Shown here piece by piece: positions 41,791-42,973 of a DNA stretch of 42,973 nt. The notes below the pieces were generated by a model. It worked only from the letters and a program-made list of their open reading frames with translations, searched no databases and had not been told where the DNA came from. Source of the stretch: Clostridiales bacterium (GTDB taxonomy: Bacteria > Bacillota > Clostridia > Saccharofermentanales > Saccharofermentanaceae); the NCBI GenBank assembly GCA_017509205.1, contig JAFWQF010000117.1, positions 1 to 42,973 of the forward strand, in the 5' to 3' direction. A program made the position numbers and the translations under genes. The first letter of the stretch is position 1. The number at the start of each line of letters is the position of its first letter.

Positions 41791-42973
41791 ATGGATATTT
41801 CACCGCTTCAGAAAGCCAGATACGAGTATCAGCCCAAGCTTCCGGGCATGCTCAGGAACGGCATTGCAGAGATCTCTGTACAGGAAGGCGCTGCTACACA
41901 GAGTGTTGCAGACCAGGACAAGATCAAGGCTCTTTTTCCCAACACATACGGCAAGCCCGAGATCACATTCGTTAAGGGCGCAAACACATCTGCTGCAAAG
42001 AAGCAGGTTGTAGGCGTTATCCTTTCAGGCGGCCAGGCTCCGGGCGGACACAACGTTATCTCCGGTCTTTATGACGCTCTTAAGGCTACAAACCCTGAGA
42101 ACAAGCTCCTCGGCTTCAAGAAGGGACCTGACGGACTTCTCAAGAACGACTATGTTGAGTTCGACGACAAGTTCATCGACGCATACAGGAACACAGGCGG
42201 TTTCGACATCATCGGTTCCGGCAGAACAAAGCTCGAGACAGTTGAGCAGTTCCAGACAGTTGCTAACTATGCAAAAGAGAACGGTCTTACCGCTATCGTA
42301 ATCATCGGCGGTGACGACTCCAACACAAACGCTGCTACACTTGCTGAGTACATGGCTGCAAACAACACAGGCATCCAGGTTATCGGCTGCCCCAAGACGA
42401 TCGACGGCGACCTCAAGAACGAGGACATCGAGGCTTCTTTCGGTTTCGACACAGCTACAAAGACATATTCCGAGCTCATCGGCAACATCGAGAGAGACGC
42501 AAACTCTGCAAAGAAGTACTGGCACTTCATCAAGGTAATGGGCCGCTCTGCTTCTCACGTTGCTCTTGAGTGCGCACTTGAGACACAGCCCAACATCTGC
42601 CTCATCGGTGAGGAAGTTGCAGCTAAGAAGATGTCTCTTGCTGACATCACAAACCAGATCGCTGATTCCGTTGAGAAGAGAGCAGCTAACGGCGACAACT
42701 TCGGTGTTGCCATCATCCCTGAGGGTATCGTAGAGTTCGTTCCCGAGTTCTCCGCGCTCATCGCTGAGATCAACGAGCTCCTCGCAGGTGAGAAGACAGC
42801 CCAGTTCAACGCTCTTCCCGACTGGAACGCTAAGTATGAATTCATCAAGGCCGGCCTTTCTGCTGATGCTTTCAAGGTATTCGACATCCTTCCCCAGGGC
42901 ATCCAGCAGCAGCTCTTCCTCGAGAGAGACCCTCACGGCAACGTTCAGGTTTCCCTCATCGAGTCTGAGAAGC
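41791..42973 (+). CDS. pfp: Pyrophosphate--fructose 6-phosphate 1-phosphotransferase (partial)
   Basis: The first 394 residues are present; the gene runs off the right edge. The enzyme reversibly phosphorylates fructose 6-phosphate with pyrophosphate. [17 protein letters not shown] (76-92) begins the nucleotide/PPi-binding loop. GGDDSN (173-178) and PKTIDGD (201-207) have the second Asp and the Lys that mark PPi-specific enzymes, where ATP enzymes have GGDGS and [22 protein letters not shown] also fits the long PPi group. AAAGGAG precedes the ATG. Codon use is strongly biased, as for a highly expressed glycolytic gene. Its use of PPi complements the PPi-driven ion pump HppA. Confidence 0.95.
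   Translation, partial: MDISPLQKARYEYQPKLPGMLRNGIAEISVQEGAATQSVADQDKIKALFPNTYGKPEITFVKGANTSAAKKQVVGVILSGGQAPGGHNVISGLYDALKATNPENKLLGFKKGPDGLLKNDYVEFDDKFIDAYRNTGGFDIIGSGRTKLETVEQFQTVANYAKENGLTAIVIIGGDDSNTNAATLAEYMAANNTGIQVIGCPKTIDGDLKNEDIEASFGFDTATKTYSELIGNIERDANSAKKYWHFIKVMGRSASHVALECALETQPNICLIGEEVAAKKMSLADITNQIADSVEKRAANGDNFGVAIIPEGIVEFVPEFSALIAEINELLAGEKTAQFNALPDWNAKYEFIKAGLSADAFKVFDILPQGIQQQLFLERDPHGNVQVSLIESEK

Noticed and set aside
42025..42936. Long antisense open frame (303 codons) on the minus strand
   Set aside because: It lies opposite the highly biased pfp gene, has a Leu/Val/Cys/Asp composition typical of a shadow frame, and no ribosome binding site or family match.
1..42973. 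CRISPR array, prophage, insertion sequence or toxin-antitoxin pair
   Set aside because: No regularly spaced direct repeats, transposase, integrase or phage structural genes were recognised; the only repeat cluster is at 35242-35384.

Overview
The window looks like a chromosomal stretch of a low-to-mid G+C anaerobic Clostridia (Bacillota). Pointers are strong GGAGG-type ribosome binding sites, the Gram-positive gene order acpP-rnc-smc-ftsY, Firmicutes-type (class 2) GalT, ChW cell-wall repeats, a K+-dependent-type membrane pyrophosphatase and a PPi-dependent phosphofructokinase. A rumen or gut relative of Saccharofermentans/Oscillospirales is possible, but the genus cannot be read from the sequence.

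Layout. (1) 1-3.6 kb: the end of a RecX-like gene, a convergent YfhO-type membrane protein and an MBL-fold hydrolase. (2) 3.6-13 kb: a galactoside locus. A minus-strand run (TetR regulator, GT-B glycosyltransferase-like protein, GPH sugar symporter, GH36 alpha-galactosidase) diverges from galK-galT across a control region rich in inverted repeats. (3) 13-21.6 kb: rimO and pgsA, then acpP-rnc-smc-ftsY with stop/start overlaps. (4) 21.6-29.4 kb: hppA, rpsO, nadE, an SGNH hydrolase and pnp, several with clear promoters and terminators. (5) 29.5-35.5 kb: capA followed by the purine cluster purE-purF-purN-purO-AICAR formyltransferase, ended by a repeat-rich 3' region and a strong terminator. (6) 35.5-41.7 kb: a small membrane protein, a ChW-repeat secreted peptidase-like protein, a tRNA-Thr, a solute-binding lipoprotein, a GNAT-MGMT fusion, a flavin reductase and a Nudix hydrolase. 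(7) The start of pfp runs off the right end.

How the genes fit together. The galactoside locus imports and cleaves alpha-galactosides and sends galactose into the Leloir pathway (galE is not here). HppA and Pfp point to pyrophosphate-linked energy metabolism. The purine cluster covers five steps. It uses separate PurO and AICAR transformylase proteins in place of bifunctional PurH.

Most notable observations. PurF keeps its phosphoribosyltransferase half but has lost the glutaminase nucleophile and the surrounding active-site motifs, which suggests it uses ammonia. The AICAR transformylase gene carries a one-base frameshift. The pnp leader has a 72-nt hairpin whose 3' arm could pair instead with the pnp ribosome binding site. 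rimO appears to be transcribed without a leader. The galactoside operon contains an unassigned MGDG-synthase/MurG-like glycosyltransferase, and its transporter carries an unusual extracellular domain of about 145 residues.
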